DNA of 64,000 nt from Runella aurantiaca (GTDB taxonomy: Bacteria; Bacteroidota; Bacteroidia; Cytophagales; Spirosomataceae): contig NZ_QPIW01000032.1 of NCBI RefSeq assembly GCF_003339505.1, forward strand, positions 16,726 through 80,725, in the 5' to 3' direction. The notes beneath the pieces are model-generated. The model saw only the letters and a program-made list of their open reading frames with translations. It had not been told where the DNA came from and ran no database searches. Every line of letters begins with the position of its first letter. Position 1 is the stretch's first letter. Shown here piece after piece: positions 19,297 to 28,052 of the stretch. Position numbers and translations under genes: made by a program.

Positions 19297-20475
19297 ATGC
19301 ACGTCTACATTGTTTCGGCCGTAAGAACACCCATTGGTAGCTTCGGCGGCACATTATCAAGTCTTTCAGCTACGAATTTAGGCGCGGCAGCCATTCACGG
19401 GGCGCTGTCATCTCTATCTCTCGACCCGCAACTCGTAGAAGCCGTGTACATGGGCAACGTGGTATCCGCCAATCTTGGGCAGGCTCCCGCGCGTCAGGCG
19501 GCTATTTTGGGAGGCCTCAGCAAATATGCTACCTGCACAACCGTCAACAAAGTATGCGCTTCTGGCATGAAGTCTGTGATGATGGGCGCACAGGATATTT
19601 TACTAGGTCAAGCCGATGTGGTGGTAGCAGGTGGTATGGAAAGCATGTCAAACGCTCCTTTTTATCTCGACAAGGCCCGTTTTGGCGGCTACGGCTACGG
19701 CAATGGCACCTTTATCGACGGTCTCGCCAAAGATGGTTTGGTAGATGCATACGGCGGGATGGCCATGGGCGTATGCGCCGATGCTACCGCCGTCAAATAC
19801 GGTTTCACGCGTGAGGAGCAGGATGCCTTTAGCATCGCTTCCTATCAACGCAGCGCCGAAGCATGGAAGGCAGGCTATTTTGATAAAGAAGTGATTTCGG
19901 TTGAAGTCCCTCAGCGCAAAGGCGATGCCATCGTAGTGGCACAGGACGAAGAATACAAAAACGTTAAGTTCGATAAAATTCCTACGCTACGGCCCGCCTT
20001 CAACAAAGACGGCACCGTAACGGCAGCAAATTCTTCCACAATCAACGACGGAGCGGCGGCACTGGTCTTGATGAGCGAACGAAAAGTAAACGAATTGGGC
20101 ATTACTCCTTTGGCCCGGATTGTTTCCTTTGCCGATGCTGAGCATGAGCCAGAATGGTTTACAACCGCTCCCACGGTGGCGGCTCCCAAAGCCCTCAAAA
20201 AGGCGGGCCTCACTATAGATCAAATTGACTATTTTGAAGTAAATGAGGCGTTTGCCGTAGTGACTATGGCATTTATGAAAGAAATGGGCATTGCCCACGA
20301 AAAAACCAACGTGTTTGGTGGCGCCGTATCGTTAGGCCATCCATTAGGGTGCTCAGGGGCGCGTATTATGGTCACCCTCCAAAATGTATTGAACCAAAAA
20401 GGCGGTAAATACGGTCTTGCCGCTATTTGCAACGGCGGTGGTGGCGCATCGGCGATTGTCATTGAAAAGGTTTAA
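19297..20475 (+). CDS. Acetyl-CoA C-acyltransferase (thiolase)
   Basis: 392 residues from the ATG at 19297. A start at 19201 in the same frame would add 32 residues that do not resemble thiolases and would reach to 1 base from the divergent EamA gene, so it is rejected. Motifs: nucleophile Cys87 in KVCASGMKS, the NEAFA motif, the catalytic His in GHPLGCSGAR and the C-terminal CNGGGGAS with the second Cys. It condenses or cleaves acyl-CoA in beta-oxidation or acetoacetyl-CoA formation. It stands alone, with no neighbouring 3-hydroxyacyl-CoA dehydrogenase. Confidence 0.93.
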   Translation: MHVYIVSAVRTPIGSFGGTLSSLSATNLGAAAIHGALSSLSLDPQLVEAVYMGNVVSANLGQAPARQAAILGGLSKYATCTTVNKVCASGMKSVMMGAQDILLGQADVVVAGGMESMSNAPFYLDKARFGGYGYGNGTFIDGLAKDGLVDAYGGMAMGVCADATAVKYGFTREEQDAFSIASYQRSAEAWKAGYFDKEVISVEVPQRKGDAIVVAQDEEYKNVKFDKIPTLRPAFNKDGTVTAANSSTINDGAAALVLMSERKVNELGITPLARIVSFADAEHEPEWFTTAPTVAAPKALKKAGLTIDQIDYFEVNEAFAVVTMAFMKEMGIAHEKTNVFGGAVSLGHPLGCSGARIMVTLQNVLNQKGGKYGLAAICNGGGGASAIVIEKV

Positions 20476-20541
20476 CCAGCGTTCTACCTAGTTAATGAGT
20501 CTCTTGCAAGAGAATTTATAGGTGACTTTTTGGTAGCAAAC

Positions 20542-20572
20542 TTGACTATACGCCAAATGTCACTTATCTTTG
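20542..20572 (+). promoter_or_regulatory. Bacteroidota-type promoter of the Xre-RES operon
   Basis: TTGAC at 20542 and TATCTTTG at 20565-20572, with 20 bases between TTG and TATC: a full match to TTG-N20-TAnnTTTG. Transcription would begin around 20579, leaving a very short leader before the antitoxin ATG at 20592. Confidence 0.7.
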
Positions 20573-20591
20573 TGTCAAATAGCACACTACC

Positions 20592-21008
20592 ATGATGGCG
20601 CCATCAAGAAAATCAACCTTCATGCTGCTGACCTTTGATGACCCTTTTTTGCTCATCGAAAAAACCCGCGAAGGTCTCACCAAAGACGACGCCGATGCGT
20701 TGGCAGAAGTTTATGGCCTGACCGACCGCGAAATGGCTCGAATCCTTAATCTTTCGGAACGTACCTATCACCGATATAAAGAAGAAGCACGCCTTGATGT
20801 AAGTGCCTCTGACCGACTGTTGCAGTTAAAAAAATTACTCCAATATGGTGAAGAGGTATTTGAAGACCGGGAAAAGTTTAAGCGTTGGATGAGGCGACAC
20901 CTGCGCACTATGTATGGCGAAGCCCCACTTGCCCTACTCAATACAATGACCGGTATGAAAATCGTTGAAACTGCCTTAGGACGCATCGAACACAGCGTGT
21001 ATATCTGA
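20592..21008 (+). CDS. Xre/MbcA/ParS-type antitoxin (DUF2384)
   Basis: 138 residues. The N-terminal half contains a helix-turn-helix-like segment (LAEVYGLTDREMARILNLSERTY broken here at residues about 37-60), typical of Xre-family antitoxins. The C-terminal half (about 85-135) is the DUF2384 toxin-binding domain, with WMRRHLRTMYGEAPLALLNT and a terminal GRIEHSVY. It should neutralise the RES toxin encoded 2 bases downstream and repress its own promoter. The ATG-ATG start leaves residue 1 or 2 open. Confidence 0.9.
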   Translation: MMAPSRKSTFMLLTFDDPFLLIEKTREGLTKDDADALAEVYGLTDREMARILNLSERTYHRYKEEARLDVSASDRLLQLKKLLQYGEEVFEDREKFKRWMRRHLRTMYGEAPLALLNTMTGMKIVETALGRIEHSVYI

Positions 21009-21010
21009 CA

Positions 21011-21484
21011 ATGATTCAAGTATTTCGTCTTCAAAAAGCAAAGTTTGCTTCCATCGAAAACATTTTATCAGGATATGGTGCCGAACTATTTGGAGGTCGG
21101 TGGAACACGATTGGCAACGCCGTCGTTTATACTTCTGCTTCTCCAGAGTTAGCTCTTTTAGAAACGTTGGTACATATTGAAGAAATGTACCTTGATGATT
21201 TACCACGGCACGTTTTGGCAACCATCGAAATCCCGTCAGACACTATTTTGCGAGTGAATGCTGAGCTATTGCCACAAAACTGGAATGATATTCATATATC
21301 AGCGGCTACTCAACAATTTACAGCAAATTGGTTTGCTCAACAAACGCATTTAACAATCGGATTACCATCAGTTATTGTACCAATGTCTTTCAACTACCTT
21401 ATCAATCCAAATCATCCCCGCATGAAGGAAGCAAAAGTTGTAGAAATTGTCCCTTTCTCCTTCGATAGCCGTCTTTTAAAATGA
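21011..21484 (+). CDS. RES-domain toxin (NAD+-degrading family)
   Basis: 157 residues, one RES domain. Seen: an early Arg in VFRLQK (R6), the GGRWN motif (R30), Y40 in VVYTSAS, the conserved Glu in ALLETLVH (E51) and the Ser of GLPSVIVP (S120). These fit the Arg-Glu-Ser set that names the family. Characterised relatives deplete cellular NAD+ and cause growth arrest. It starts 2 bases after the antitoxin and its stop overlaps the ATG of the pseudouridine synthase (ATGA), so the three genes form a tight unit. All key residues are present, so the toxin appears intact. Confidence 0.9.
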   Translation: MIQVFRLQKAKFASIENILSGYGAELFGGRWNTIGNAVVYTSASPELALLETLVHIEEMYLDDLPRHVLATIEIPSDTILRVNAELLPQNWNDIHISAATQQFTANWFAQQTHLTIGLPSVIVPMSFNYLINPNHPRMKEAKVVEIVPFSFDSRLLK

Positions 21485-22077
21485 AATACCATTATTTCCT
21501 CATTTACAAGCCCTTCGGCATGATGTCGCAGTTTTCGCGAGAAGGCGACAAGGCTACGTTGGCAGATTTACCTTTTGATTTTTCCAAAGACGTGTACCCT
21601 GTCGGTCGGTTAGATGCCGATAGTGAAGGACTGCTTTTGTTAACCAACGATACTTTTCTCAACAATCGTCTGCTAAATCCAAAATTCAAACATCAGCGGA
21701 CTTACTTTGTGCAGGTAGACGGACAAATTACAGACACCGCTCTTGAAGAACTTCAGAAAGGGGTAAAAATTTCGATAGATGGCAAGCCTCACCAAACGCT
21801 TCCCGCAAAGGTAGAATTATTGGTCAACGAGCCCCCTTTACCACCGCGCACTCCCCCGATTAGAGTGCGCCAAAGCATTCCGACAAGTTGGATAGCACTT
21901 ACGCTTCATGAAGGAAAAAACCGCCAAGTGAGGCGCATGACCGCAACCGTAGGATTTCCCACGCTGCGCTTGGTCCGTTGGGCCATTGAAGATATTAAGC
22001 TGGGCACAATGCAACCCGCCGAAGTAGTTGAAGTAGAGAAGGAATGGCTGTTTAAAAAACTGAAAATCAACAGATAA
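21481..22077 (+). CDS. rRNA pseudouridine synthase, RsuA/RluE family
   Basis: 198 residues, lacking an S4 domain, as in RluE. The catalytic motif GRLDADSEGLLLLTND contains Asp45, and the C-terminal GKNRQVRRM motif is typical of this family. It converts a specific uridine in rRNA (23S by similarity to RluE) to pseudouridine. It begins inside the stop codon of the RES toxin gene (4-base overlap), which implies translational coupling with a toxin-antitoxin operon. Convergent with pyrF, 16 bases away, with no visible terminator between them. Confidence 0.88.
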   Translation: MKYHYFLIYKPFGMMSQFSREGDKATLADLPFDFSKDVYPVGRLDADSEGLLLLTNDTFLNNRLLNPKFKHQRTYFVQVDGQITDTALEELQKGVKISIDGKPHQTLPAKVELLVNEPPLPPRTPPIRVRQSIPTSWIALTLHEGKNRQVRRMTATVGFPTLRLVRWAIEDIKLGTMQPAEVVEVEKEWLFKKLKINR

Positions 22078-22093
22078 CAACCATTCCTTTGTC

Positions 22094-22993
22094 TTATATT
22101 ATCTTAAATGCTTGTAATTGCTGCTCCATTTCCTGCTGCATTCGTTTTGCCTCCTCGCCCGCCTTTTGGGCAAAATCAATCCCTGAAGACGCGTAAATAA
22201 TGCTCCGCGAAGCATTGACCAACAATCCACATTCTTTGGTCATGCCGTATTTACATACTTCTTCTAGGCTGCCCCCTTGCGCACCTACGCCCGGAATCAG
22301 CAGAAAATGCTCAGGCGCAAGTTTACGGATTTGTTGCAACATAGGTGCTTGTGTAGCCCCCACAACATACATAAGGCGGTCATTGCCCCCCCACTGTTGA
22401 GATACCCGAATGACCCGCTCAAACAAATATTCGTTTTCGTTATCCAGCACCACCTGACTGTTGGAAAGCCCAAAATCATCGTCATCGTTGCGGGAGAGTT
22501 TGGGGTTCATCATCATGGTTTGAAAATCAGCGCTGCCTTCGTTGGAAGTCAAGGCCAACAAAATCACCCATTTATCTTTAAATTCTAAAAAAGGAATGAC
22601 CGAATCGCGCCCCATGTAAGGAGCTACCGTAATGCTGTCGAACGACATTCCCGAAGAACCTTTATCAAAAAACGCCTGTGCATAGAGCGAGGAAGTATTG
22701 CCAATATCACCCCGTTTGGCATCGGCAATGGTAAAACAATCCTTGGGAATGTATCCTAATGTACGCTGCAAACTATTCCAACCGCGCGGACCGAGGGCTT
22801 CATAAAAAGCAATGTTGGGTTTATAGGCTACGGCATAAGGGGCCGTCGCGTCGATGAGCCGTTTGTTAAACTCAAAAATGGCATCTGGCTCACGGAGAAT
22901 ATGCTTGGGGAGTTTTTTTAAATCAGGGTCAAGGCCAACACAGAGGAATGATTTTTTTCGTTTTATCTGTTCAATCAGTTGAGTACGATTCAT
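22094..22993 (-). CDS. pyrF: Orotidine 5'-phosphate decarboxylase
   Basis: 299 residues, the longer (type 2) form of the enzyme. The catalytic DAKRGD motif lies at residues 91-96 with Lys93 as the proton donor; upstream are the CVGLDPD substrate motif and [12 protein letters not shown]. It decarboxylates OMP to UMP, the last step of de novo pyrimidine synthesis. It is preceded on the same strand by a histidine phosphatase gene (2-base gap), so they form an operon. carA, an earlier gene of the pathway, is elsewhere in the window. Confidence 0.96.
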   Translation of the reverse strand: MNRTQLIEQIKRKKSFLCVGLDPDLKKLPKHILREPDAIFEFNKRLIDATAPYAVAYKPNIAFYEALGPRGWNSLQRTLGYIPKDCFTIADAKRGDIGNTSSLYAQAFFDKGSSGMSFDSITVAPYMGRDSVIPFLEFKDKWVILLALTSNEGSADFQTMMMNPKLSRNDDDDFGLSNSQVVLDNENEYLFERVIRVSQQWGGNDRLMYVVGATQAPMLQQIRKLAPEHFLLIPGVGAQGGSLEEVCKYGMTKECGLLVNASRSIIYASSGIDFAQKAGEEAKRMQQEMEQQLQAFKII

Positions 22994-22995
22994 GA

Positions 22996-23706
22996 TTAGA
23001 GGGTTTCGAGAGATTGTAAATGAGCAATATCGTTTTCTTTTTGTAGAGAAAAGCTTTTTGAATTGTAATCGTAATGCAACAGATATAAGCCCAAATTAGT
23101 GTGAAGAAACTCATCCATCAAGTGCAAAGGTCGATTAAAAATAGTGGCTAAAAGTACCCTCATTGCCCGGCCGTGCATGGCTACCAGCACCGTTTTTTCT
23201 TCGGGGCGGGCCAGAATCAAGTCAATCACTGGCAACTGCCTTTTTTGAACATCTTCGGGACTTTCTCCTCCTTCGGCCTGCAAATCGGTTTTTCCCTGCT
23301 GCCAACTAGTCACTAGCCAACGGTAATAGTCGTTGTCCATGCTGTTGGGCGTACGCCCCTCTCTAATTCCCCAACTAATCTCATTCAGTCCCTCATATGC
23401 CTCGTGCGGCAGCCCCTTATCCAAAAAACCGCGTACACTTTGTACCGTCCTAATCAACTTTGAAGTGTATACTTTATCAAATGTGATGTCTTGATATACC
23501 TCAAAAAACGCTTTTGCTTGTGCCTCACCAAGTTCGTTGAGATGGGCATCAATGCCGCTTCCTTGTACAACACCGCGACGATTATAATCTGTTTCGCCGT
23601 GGCGAATCAAATAAATAGTTTTTGAAGACAATTTGTGGGTAATTTTAAGTTTAATGTATGTTCGGCGGTTCTTTGTAGTTTTGTGCAGAAAGAAAATATT
23701 ATTCAA
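22996..23706 (-). CDS. Histidine phosphatase family protein (phosphoglycerate-mutase-like)
   Basis: Cytosolic phosphatase with the catalytic [10 protein letters not shown] motif, where the His is phosphorylated, and a second His in AMHGRAMRV. The start is uncertain: the only upstream ATG gives 28 extra residues of unlikely sequence before TIYLIRHG, whereas a TTG at 23631 would give a compact 211-residue protein. The substrate is unknown; family members act on sugar phosphates, nucleotides or phosphoproteins. It is the first gene of a two-gene unit with pyrF. Confidence 0.82.
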   Translation of the reverse strand: MNNIFFLHKTTKNRRTYIKLKITHKLSSKTIYLIRHGETDYNRRGVVQGSGIDAHLNELGEAQAKAFFEVYQDITFDKVYTSKLIRTVQSVRGFLDKGLPHEAYEGLNEISWGIREGRTPNSMDNDYYRWLVTSWQQGKTDLQAEGGESPEDVQKRQLPVIDLILARPEEKTVLVAMHGRAMRVLLATIFNRPLHLMDEFLHTNLGLYLLHYDYNSKSFSLQKENDIAHLQSLETL

Positions 23707-23770
23707 CTTTCTAAAATCAAACGACCCGACCCCGACTTAAATTCTGTTTACAAAAATACCCCTTTTCCTG

Positions 23771-24190
23771 ATGTTCAACAAAAATATTGCGCTCGAACAC
23801 CTTCAACAGTGGAACAAAAACACCATTGGCGACCATTTAGGCATCGAATACCTTGAAATCGGCGAGGATTATATCGCGGCGCGAATGCCCGTTGACCACC
23901 GTACGCATCAACCGTTTGGTATATTACACGGGGGGGCGTCTGTTGTGTTGGCCGAAACCCTCGGTAGCCTCTCGTCATTCCTACTCCTGCCCGACGCCAC
24001 CAAGCAGCAAGCCGTAGGGCTTGATATTAATGCCAACCATATTAGAGCGGTAAAAAGTGGGTGGGTCTACGGAAAATCCACCCCTATTCACGTTGGTCGA
24101 ACGACGCACGTCTGGGAAATCCGAATTACGAACGAAGAAAACAAACTGGTTTGTATCAGCCGTTTAACAATGGCCATTATCAACCTATAA
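23771..24190 (+). CDS. Hotdog-fold acyl-CoA thioesterase (MenI/PaaI-like)
   Basis: 139 residues with the hotdog signature: HQPFGILHGGASVVLAETLGS, containing the conserved HGG and a catalytic Glu in LAETLGS. This is the YdiI/MenI type, which hydrolyses 1,4-dihydroxy-2-naphthoyl-CoA in menaquinone synthesis or other aryl/acyl-CoAs. No other men gene is nearby, so the physiological substrate is open. It is divergent from the histidine phosphatase. A perfect TAGTTTTG (23676-23683) lies upstream but without a good TTG partner. A very strong terminator follows. Confidence 0.87.
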   Translation: MFNKNIALEHLQQWNKNTIGDHLGIEYLEIGEDYIAARMPVDHRTHQPFGILHGGASVVLAETLGSLSSFLLLPDATKQQAVGLDINANHIRAVKSGWVYGKSTPIHVGRTTHVWEIRITNEENKLVCISRLTMAIINL

Positions 24191-24194
24191 AACA

Positions 24195-24234
24195 CCAAAA
24201 CGCCTCTCTCTAAAGATAGAGAGAGGCGTTTTGG
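24195..24234. terminator. Strong bidirectional terminator
   Basis: Perfect 17-bp stem (CCAAAACGCCTCTCTCT and complement) with a 6-base loop, extended outward by an ACAC/GTGT pairing and followed by a T-run on the plus strand. It lies between the convergent thioesterase and CBM48-like genes. Confidence 0.92.
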
Positions 24235-24246
24235 CAGTGTTTTTTC

Positions 24247-24558
24247 TTACAGAACGATTACTGAGTTCTCTTCGTAAGATACTCCGCTTGGGATATATTT
24301 GTCAGCGGCTTCGTCGTTGGTCCAGGTAGCGCCGTCGATCAAATAACGGAAAGCATATTCTTTTCCGGCTTCCAATTCGAGCGTTGCTTTATATGAACCA
24401 TCTTTCTGTTTCTTCAATTTAGTAGCGGCTTCGGCAGCCCAGTCATTAAACTCGCCTACTACTGCTACATCTTTAGCATCTGCCACTACATCAGCAGACA
24501 GAGAGAACGTTACTTTGCAGACAGGTTTGCTTTTCAAAAATTGCTTTGCAATAGCCAT
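24247..24558 (-). CDS. Isoamylase early-set (CBM48/AMPK-beta-like) domain protein
   Basis: 103 residues from the ATG at 24558. The next upstream ATG (24609) would place the promoter's -7 element inside the coding region, so the shorter start is preferred. The protein is a single beta-sandwich domain with the VVGEFNDWA glycan-binding signature and KDGSYKATLELEAGKEYAFRYL split over residues 50-80. Such free-standing domains bind glycogen-like glucans or act as regulatory modules; no enzyme domain is present. It is a single gene between a strong promoter and a strong terminator. Confidence 0.85.
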   Translation of the reverse strand: MAIAKQFLKSKPVCKVTFSLSADVVADAKDVAVVGEFNDWAAEAATKLKKQKDGSYKATLELEAGKEYAFRYLIDGATWTNDEAADKYIPSGVSYEENSVIVL

Positions 24559-24587
24559 AGTGTTTTTGTTGGTTTTGGTTTGCAGCA

Positions 24588-24619
24588 CAAAGGTATAAAA
24601 TAAATACAATTAAAGTCAA
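24588..24619 (-). promoter_or_regulatory. Bacteroidota-type promoter of the CBM48-like gene
   Basis: On the minus strand, TTGAC at 24619-24615 and TACCTTTG at 24595-24588, with 21 bases between TTG and TACC. Both elements match the consensus. The predicted start site lies about 20 bases before the chosen ATG. Confidence 0.75.
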
Positions 24620-24724
24620 TGAATACCAATTAGTTACCTATCAACATTCTTCTAAAAGTACATTTAAAAACTTTATCATTACAATTAACCCCAAAAAAAA
24701 CCATTTTATCTAACCCCTTCAAAA

Positions 24725-25123
24725 TCAATTTTCTTCCGAAATCTGCGCATTTACCTGCTGAACCCGTTGGTTCATAATTGTTGCTATACTATAAGCACGG
24801 TACTTGGCTTCGGCGGCAATGTCACCTTCAAACAAGGCATCCACATTTTCAAAAAACAAATGGAGCCAACGGTCAAAGTGCTCTGGCGTAAGTGTATACT
24901 TGGTAGTAAGGCGAAAATGAGGAGGCATAGGACGACCCATGTAATTGGCCGTTCCGAGCAAAATTCCTTCCCAAAAATCATACATTTTGGGAAGATGCAG
25001 GTCCCAGTCTATGTGTGCAACCTCCTCAAAAATATACCCAAGCTCAGCATCCTGACGAATTTTTTGGTAAAACTGATTAACCATCAGCTCTACATCTTCA
25101 CGGGTTTCCAATAGTTTTGGCAT
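24725..25123 (-). CDS. Group III truncated haemoglobin
   Basis: 132 residues from the ATG at 25123. An ATG at 25147 is possible but lies in the terminator hairpin of the upstream gene. The pattern fits group III: NQFYQKI with the B10 Tyr, YDFWEGILLG with the conserved Trp, and TPEHFDRWLHLFF with the proximal His. It should be a small cytosolic haem protein that binds O2 or NO. It is probably a single-gene unit. Confidence 0.88.
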   Translation of the reverse strand: MPKLLETREDVELMVNQFYQKIRQDAELGYIFEEVAHIDWDLHLPKMYDFWEGILLGTANYMGRPMPPHFRLTTKYTLTPEHFDRWLHLFFENVDALFEGDIAAEAKYRAYSIATIMNQRVQQVNAQISEEN

Positions 25124-25138
25124 GGTATAAAAACAAAT

Positions 25139-25161
25139 GTCCGGCAAGATAGGTGCCGGAC
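25139..25161 (-). terminator. Terminator of the TonB receptor-thioredoxin unit
   Basis: 8-bp stem (GTCCGGCA/TGCCGGAC) with a 7-base loop, followed on the minus strand by a T-rich stretch. It ends transcription about 40 bases after the thioredoxin stop and argues for the shorter start of the downstream haemoglobin gene. Confidence 0.7.
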
Positions 25162-25202
25162 TTGGTTGAATGTAATGACAAAAATCATGTAAAAATGCCT
25201 AA

Positions 25203-25667
25203 TCATTCAAAAAGCTGCTGCAACTGTTTGGCTTCCACGGCTCCCACCATTCTATTTTGCAATTGCAGATGTTGATCAAAGAAGACCGTCGTAGGGTACG
25301 TTAACCGCCCTTTGTCGGTTCCCAGCAGTTCAGCCAATTCATGCACGCCAGTATTGACGCCACTGGGTTTAAATTTATACTTTTTATTTAAAAACAGAAT
25401 CGTACGGGTATCTTCGGCATTAAGATCTAAACAGTAAAATTGAGCGTTTAACACCTTCACAAGTTCGGGTTCGGTAAATGTTTTCAACTCCATCATTTTG
25501 CAGTACTTACACCAATCTGTATGGATAAAAATCAGCAAAGGACGCCGCTCTTTCCGAAGGCTGTCATTTAGATGCTCAAATGACGTCCATTGCAGGGTTT
25601 GGGCTTCTACCTGAGTGGTATAAAGCCCAAACCAAGCGAAAATCAAGATGAGAATGCCTTTTTTCAT
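25203..25667 (-). CDS. Secreted thioredoxin-fold protein
   Basis: 154 residues with a signal peptide ending near VEAQ (residue 23) and a thioredoxin-like domain with the active-site motif CKYC (in HTDWCKYCKMM) and the cis-Pro segment TYPTTVFF. It is expected in the periplasm as a disulfide reductase or oxidase. Its ATG overlaps the stop of the TonB receptor gene by 4 bases (ATGA), so the two are translationally coupled. It could keep Cys residues of the receptor or of a metal ligand reduced; that is inference from context. Confidence 0.87.
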   Translation of the reverse strand: MKKGILILIFAWFGLYTTQVEAQTLQWTSFEHLNDSLRKERRPLLIFIHTDWCKYCKMMELKTFTEPELVKVLNAQFYCLDLNAEDTRTILFLNKKYKFKPSGVNTGVHELAELLGTDKGRLTYPTTVFFDQHLQLQNRMVGAVEAKQLQQLFE

Positions 25668-27958
25668 TTGAATAAATTATATCTAATTCCCAAAAATGTA
25701 CGAATGCCTTGGTTGGGTGCATATACGTACGAGGGGTCAAACGTCAACGCATTGGGGTTATTGGGTGTCGGAATCACCTGCCCATCGGCACCAAAAGTCA
25801 CCTGTTTATCAAAAGGGTCAAAGGCCCGAGCAATGGCGTCGCGTGTTGGGGTAAAGTTGAGCAGATTCTTTACACCTCCATAAATTTCTAGCCCATTATT
25901 AAATTTCTTGGTCAATTGAATATTCTGTAAGCTCCACCAAGGCGAATACTCAGGGCGCGGGTCCATCGGCCCTAAAATGGGCAATTTCATGGGGCCATAC
26001 AGATTTCCAGTATAATCAATCGACAAACCGATGCGCTGGAAAGAATACGAAACAGACCAAACACCCGTAAATTTCTCCGTCAGCAATTGCGTCATTTTTA
26101 CCAACTCCCCACTTCCATCATCCTCTCGTTGGAATACATCCATGGCCGTAGCACCCGCCATGGCTTTTAGGCCATTCGCAAAGGAAAAATCCACATTTAG
26201 CGAAATCCCACGCGACACGGCATTACCAGCTAAGTTACTGTAAATGATTTTGTTAGGGTCGGTTAAGTAATCAGGGATGATACGGTTGTTAAAATAGGTA
26301 TAAAAGGCCGTGGCATCCAAGCCAATGAAGCTTCCGTTTGTCAGGAAGAATTTGCGAACGTAATTCAAGTTACCGTTCCACGAACGTTCAGGCTTCAATT
26401 CTTCCGTAAATACCACCTGCCGCGCTCCCGTCAGGGCAGCGTGGTCTTCGGTAAATACGTTGGCTACTCGGTATCCATTGCCAAAACTAGCCCGCAATAC
26501 ATTTCGCTTGTCCGTGGAGGTCCATTTGTAGTTTAAACGGGGCGTCAGAATACTTCCGTGAATCGAGTTGTAGTCATATCGAAGTCCCAACAACAATTTG
26601 TTATTGGCATTCAGTGAAATTTCATCTTGGGCAAATATTCCAGGGAGCTTCACAACAGAAGGGGCATTCCGGCCATCAAGCGCAGTGGCGGTGGTATTAT
26701 CGTCGTAGTGTGTGTAGCGAAGAGCAGTGCCAATCAACAAATCGTGATTCTCTCCCGCTTTCTTATCCCACGTTAACTGTCCGAAAGCAATTGTTTGCAG
26801 CGCATTAAAGGGAGTAGTGCCGTAGTATGAATCCTGATTGTGACCGTTGGCAGAAAATTGAAACGTGATTTTCTCTTTAATTGGCAATTGATACGCTCCT
26901 ATCACCTCCCACCGCTTAGTTTGAATCGTTTCAGCGTATACTTCATTACTTCCTCGGTATTTGGGGGTCCATTGGGTTTGACCTCCCCAACGGTCTTCGT
27001 ACACGTAGCGGGCGCCTACCGTAAACAAACGATTATCTTTACGTTCAACACTGAATTTATTGAATAATGAAATACGATTTTGAAGGGTAATATCCGTAAA
27101 TCCGTCGCCGTTTTTATCAGTAGGCTGCTGAAAATTAAAGTAGTTTAGACCAAACAATGATTGGACTTTTTCACCTAACCGGTATTTTACTCCCAAATCA
27201 GTATTAAACTCAGACCATGAAGTTGCCATTACATCAGCCGAGACCAAAGGAGCAGACGATGGTTTTTTAGTAATAACATTTATCAGACCCCCTACCGCTT
27301 CTGAGCCATAAAGCGTTGATGCAGGTCCTTTTACGATTTCTACCCGCTCAATAAGGGCACTCGGAATTCCGCTCAAACCATAGACCGTCGACAAGCCCGA
27401 AACGATGGGCATTCCGTCAATCATAATCATGGTATAGGGTCCTTCCAAGCCATTGATGTGAATATCTCCAGTGTTGCAAACATTACAGTTTAACTGTGGA
27501 CGAATCCCGTTGATGTTTTGCAGTGATTCAAAAAGGTTTGGCACTGGGTTTCGCTTAAAAAAAACAGGCGTGTAAATTTCAACGGGAACGGGACTGTCAA
27601 GCTTTGATACTTCTTTCATGGTTCCTGTAACCACCACCTCACTGAGCGAATTTTCCAATTCTTCGGTTTGAAGGGTAAGTTCCTGAAAAAACTTCGCTTC
27701 CGAAATCGTCACCGCCTTGGTGATGTTGCGGTATCCGATAGACGATATAACCAACTGATACGTTCCGTACTTTACATTTTTAAGCTCAAAAACTCCTAAC
27801 TCATTGGTAGTAGTCCCATATTGTGTCCCCTTAAGGGCTGCCGTAGCAAACTCAAGTGGTTTTCCTTTTACGGTCACAGTACCTCTAATACTTCCTGTTT
27901 GGGCATACGCAGAAAGTTGTACCAGCAAAAATGCCAGCAATACATATAGTTTCTTCAT
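25664..27958 (-). CDS. TonB-dependent receptor with Cys-x-x-Cys plug motif
   Basis: 764 residues. Signal peptide (ends near AYAQ, residue 20), carboxypeptidase-regulatory-like domain (about 22-105), plug domain (about 110-235) with the diagnostic ERVEIVKGPASTLYGS, then a beta-barrel ending with an aromatic residue (NLFK end). The plug carries NCNVCNTGDI, a Cys-x-x-Cys pair exposed near the ligand side, which is suggestive of metal or haem handling. It follows a small His-rich membrane protein gene (94-base gap) and is coupled to a thioredoxin gene. Substrate cannot be named from sequence. Confidence 0.9.
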   Translation of the reverse strand: MKKLYVLLAFLLVQLSAYAQTGSIRGTVTVKGKPLEFATAALKGTQYGTTTNELGVFELKNVKYGTYQLVISSIGYRNITKAVTISEAKFFQELTLQTEELENSLSEVVVTGTMKEVSKLDSPVPVEIYTPVFFKRNPVPNLFESLQNINGIRPQLNCNVCNTGDIHINGLEGPYTMIMIDGMPIVSGLSTVYGLSGIPSALIERVEIVKGPASTLYGSEAVGGLINVITKKPSSAPLVSADVMATSWSEFNTDLGVKYRLGEKVQSLFGLNYFNFQQPTDKNGDGFTDITLQNRISLFNKFSVERKDNRLFTVGARYVYEDRWGGQTQWTPKYRGSNEVYAETIQTKRWEVIGAYQLPIKEKITFQFSANGHNQDSYYGTTPFNALQTIAFGQLTWDKKAGENHDLLIGTALRYTHYDDNTTATALDGRNAPSVVKLPGIFAQDEISLNANNKLLLGLRYDYNSIHGSILTPRLNYKWTSTDKRNVLRASFGNGYRVANVFTEDHAALTGARQVVFTEELKPERSWNGNLNYVRKFFLTNGSFIGLDATAFYTYFNNRIIPDYLTDPNKIIYSNLAGNAVSRGISLNVDFSFANGLKAMAGATAMDVFQREDDGSGELVKMTQLLTEKFTGVWSVSYSFQRIGLSIDYTGNLYGPMKLPILGPMDPRPEYSPWWSLQNIQLTKKFNNGLEIYGGVKNLLNFTPTRDAIARAFDPFDKQVTFGADGQVIPTPNNPNALTFDPSYVYAPNQGIRTFLGIRYNLFK

Positions 27959-28052
27959 TGAGAATCAGTGTAAATAAATAATGATGCAATACATCCACAT
28001 CAATCCCCTGTTGCAGGTTTTGACATAGAAATCCATTAAAGAAATGAAATCA

